Shown one piece after another: positions 5,460 to 5,607 of a stretch of 5,607 bases of DNA. A program made the position numbers and the translations under genes. Numbering within the stretch: the stretch's first letter is position 1; each line of letters starts with the position of its first letter. The notes beneath the pieces are model-generated. The model saw only the letters and a program-made list of their open reading frames with translations. It ran no database searches and was not told the DNA's origin. The DNA is from an uncultured Eubacteriales bacterium. Lineage in GTDB: Bacteria > Bacillota > Clostridia > Oscillospirales > Oscillospiraceae. The DNA lies in NCBI GenBank assembly GCA_900321335.1, contig ONVR01000050.1, positions 1 to 5,607 of the forward strand, written 5' to 3'.

Positions 5460-5476
5460 GTGTAAAATGATTACAC
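5460..5476. repeat. Palindrome GTGTAA-N5-TTACAC at the coat operon start site
   Basis: A perfect 6-bp inverted repeat with a five-base centre lies between the predicted -10 box and the ribosome binding site, overlapping the predicted transcript start near 5473. Its position suits a DNA operator better than an RNA hairpin, since the first arm would mostly be untranscribed. No known regulator is identified. Confidence 0.55.
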
Positions 5477-5479
5477 AGA

Positions 5480-5509
5480 GAGTATGGCCGGATTTCCCAG
5501 ATTTATACA
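5480..5509 (-). promoter_or_regulatory. Sporulation-type promoter (sigma-G/sigma-E-like) of the coat operon
   Basis: On the minus strand TGTATA (5509-5504) and CATACTC (5486-5480) are 17 bases apart. These fit the Bacillus sigma-G pattern TGHATA and CATAMTA (6 of 6 and 6 of 7). CATACTCT also resembles a sigma-E or sigma-K -10 box. The -35 overlaps the stop codon of the upstream gene. A sporulation sigma factor agrees with the coat-type products. Which sigma factor is used is uncertain. Confidence 0.6.
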
Positions 5510-5607
5510 ATCAGCTTTCCGTTTTTTACCGTAAAGACCAGATACGTCGATCCGCCGATCCGCTCACACGTCCCGAAGCAGAACACGGGCATCATGGGAA
5601 AGGGCCG
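5503..5607 (-). CDS. C-terminal end of an unknown gene, cut by the window edge
   Basis: A reading frame open from the right edge to a TAA at 5505-5503 gives 34 residues, including PMMPVFCFGTCERIGG and ending STYLVFTVKNGKLIV. Codon choice looks coding, and the end resembles a beta-rich C-terminus. Two ATGs in the frame (encoding Met5 and Met6) mean a 30-residue free-standing peptide is possible, but a longer gene continuing past the edge is more likely. Product not recognised. The stop codon overlaps the -35 box of the coat operon. Confidence 0.55.
   Translation of the reverse strand, partial: RPFPMMPVFCFGTCERIGGSTYLVFTVKNGKLIV

Overview
The window reads like a chromosomal piece of a fairly GC-rich, spore-forming gut clostridium, probably Oscillospiraceae-like (relatives of Flavonifractor or Lawsonibacter). 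This rests on the style of the proteins, the AGGAG-type ribosome binding sites, two CotF/coat-type genes and a eukaryotic-type isocitrate dehydrogenase. The taxonomic guess is inference; no rRNA or marker gene is present.

Layout. Positions 1-98 hold no convincing gene and end in a strong hairpin terminator (100-140). A minus-strand gene (208-693) encodes a ferritin-like four-helix protein that seems to have lost its metal ligands. Divergent from it, a good sigma-A promoter (760-788) drives a two-gene plus-strand operon: an aconitase-superfamily hydratase (841-3093) and an NADP-type isocitrate dehydrogenase (3127-4329), 33 bases apart. Together they can plausibly turn citrate into 2-oxoglutarate, the oxidative arm of a partial TCA cycle that supplies glutamate. 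A bidirectional terminator (4331-4366) closes the operon.

Next is a small, less GC-biased cassette: a minus-strand Cro/C1-type regulator of 66 residues (4376-4576) and a divergent 81-residue protein of unknown function (4675-4920). Their short shared intergenic region holds overlapping back-to-back promoters and four copies of a GGGGATAT-like half-site. This looks like a self-contained autoregulated module and is the most interesting regulatory structure in the window.

The right end is sporulation-related. Two minus-strand genes, a 63-residue helical-hairpin protein (5255-5446) and a 92-residue CotF-like coat protein (4965-5243), form a tight operon. It is preceded by a sigma-G/sigma-E-like promoter (5480-5509) with a 17-bp palindrome at the predicted start site. 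The C-terminal end of another minus-strand gene (5503-5607) runs off the right edge.

No mobile element, CRISPR array, tRNA or rRNA was seen. All functional calls come from reading the sequence by eye; no database search was run.
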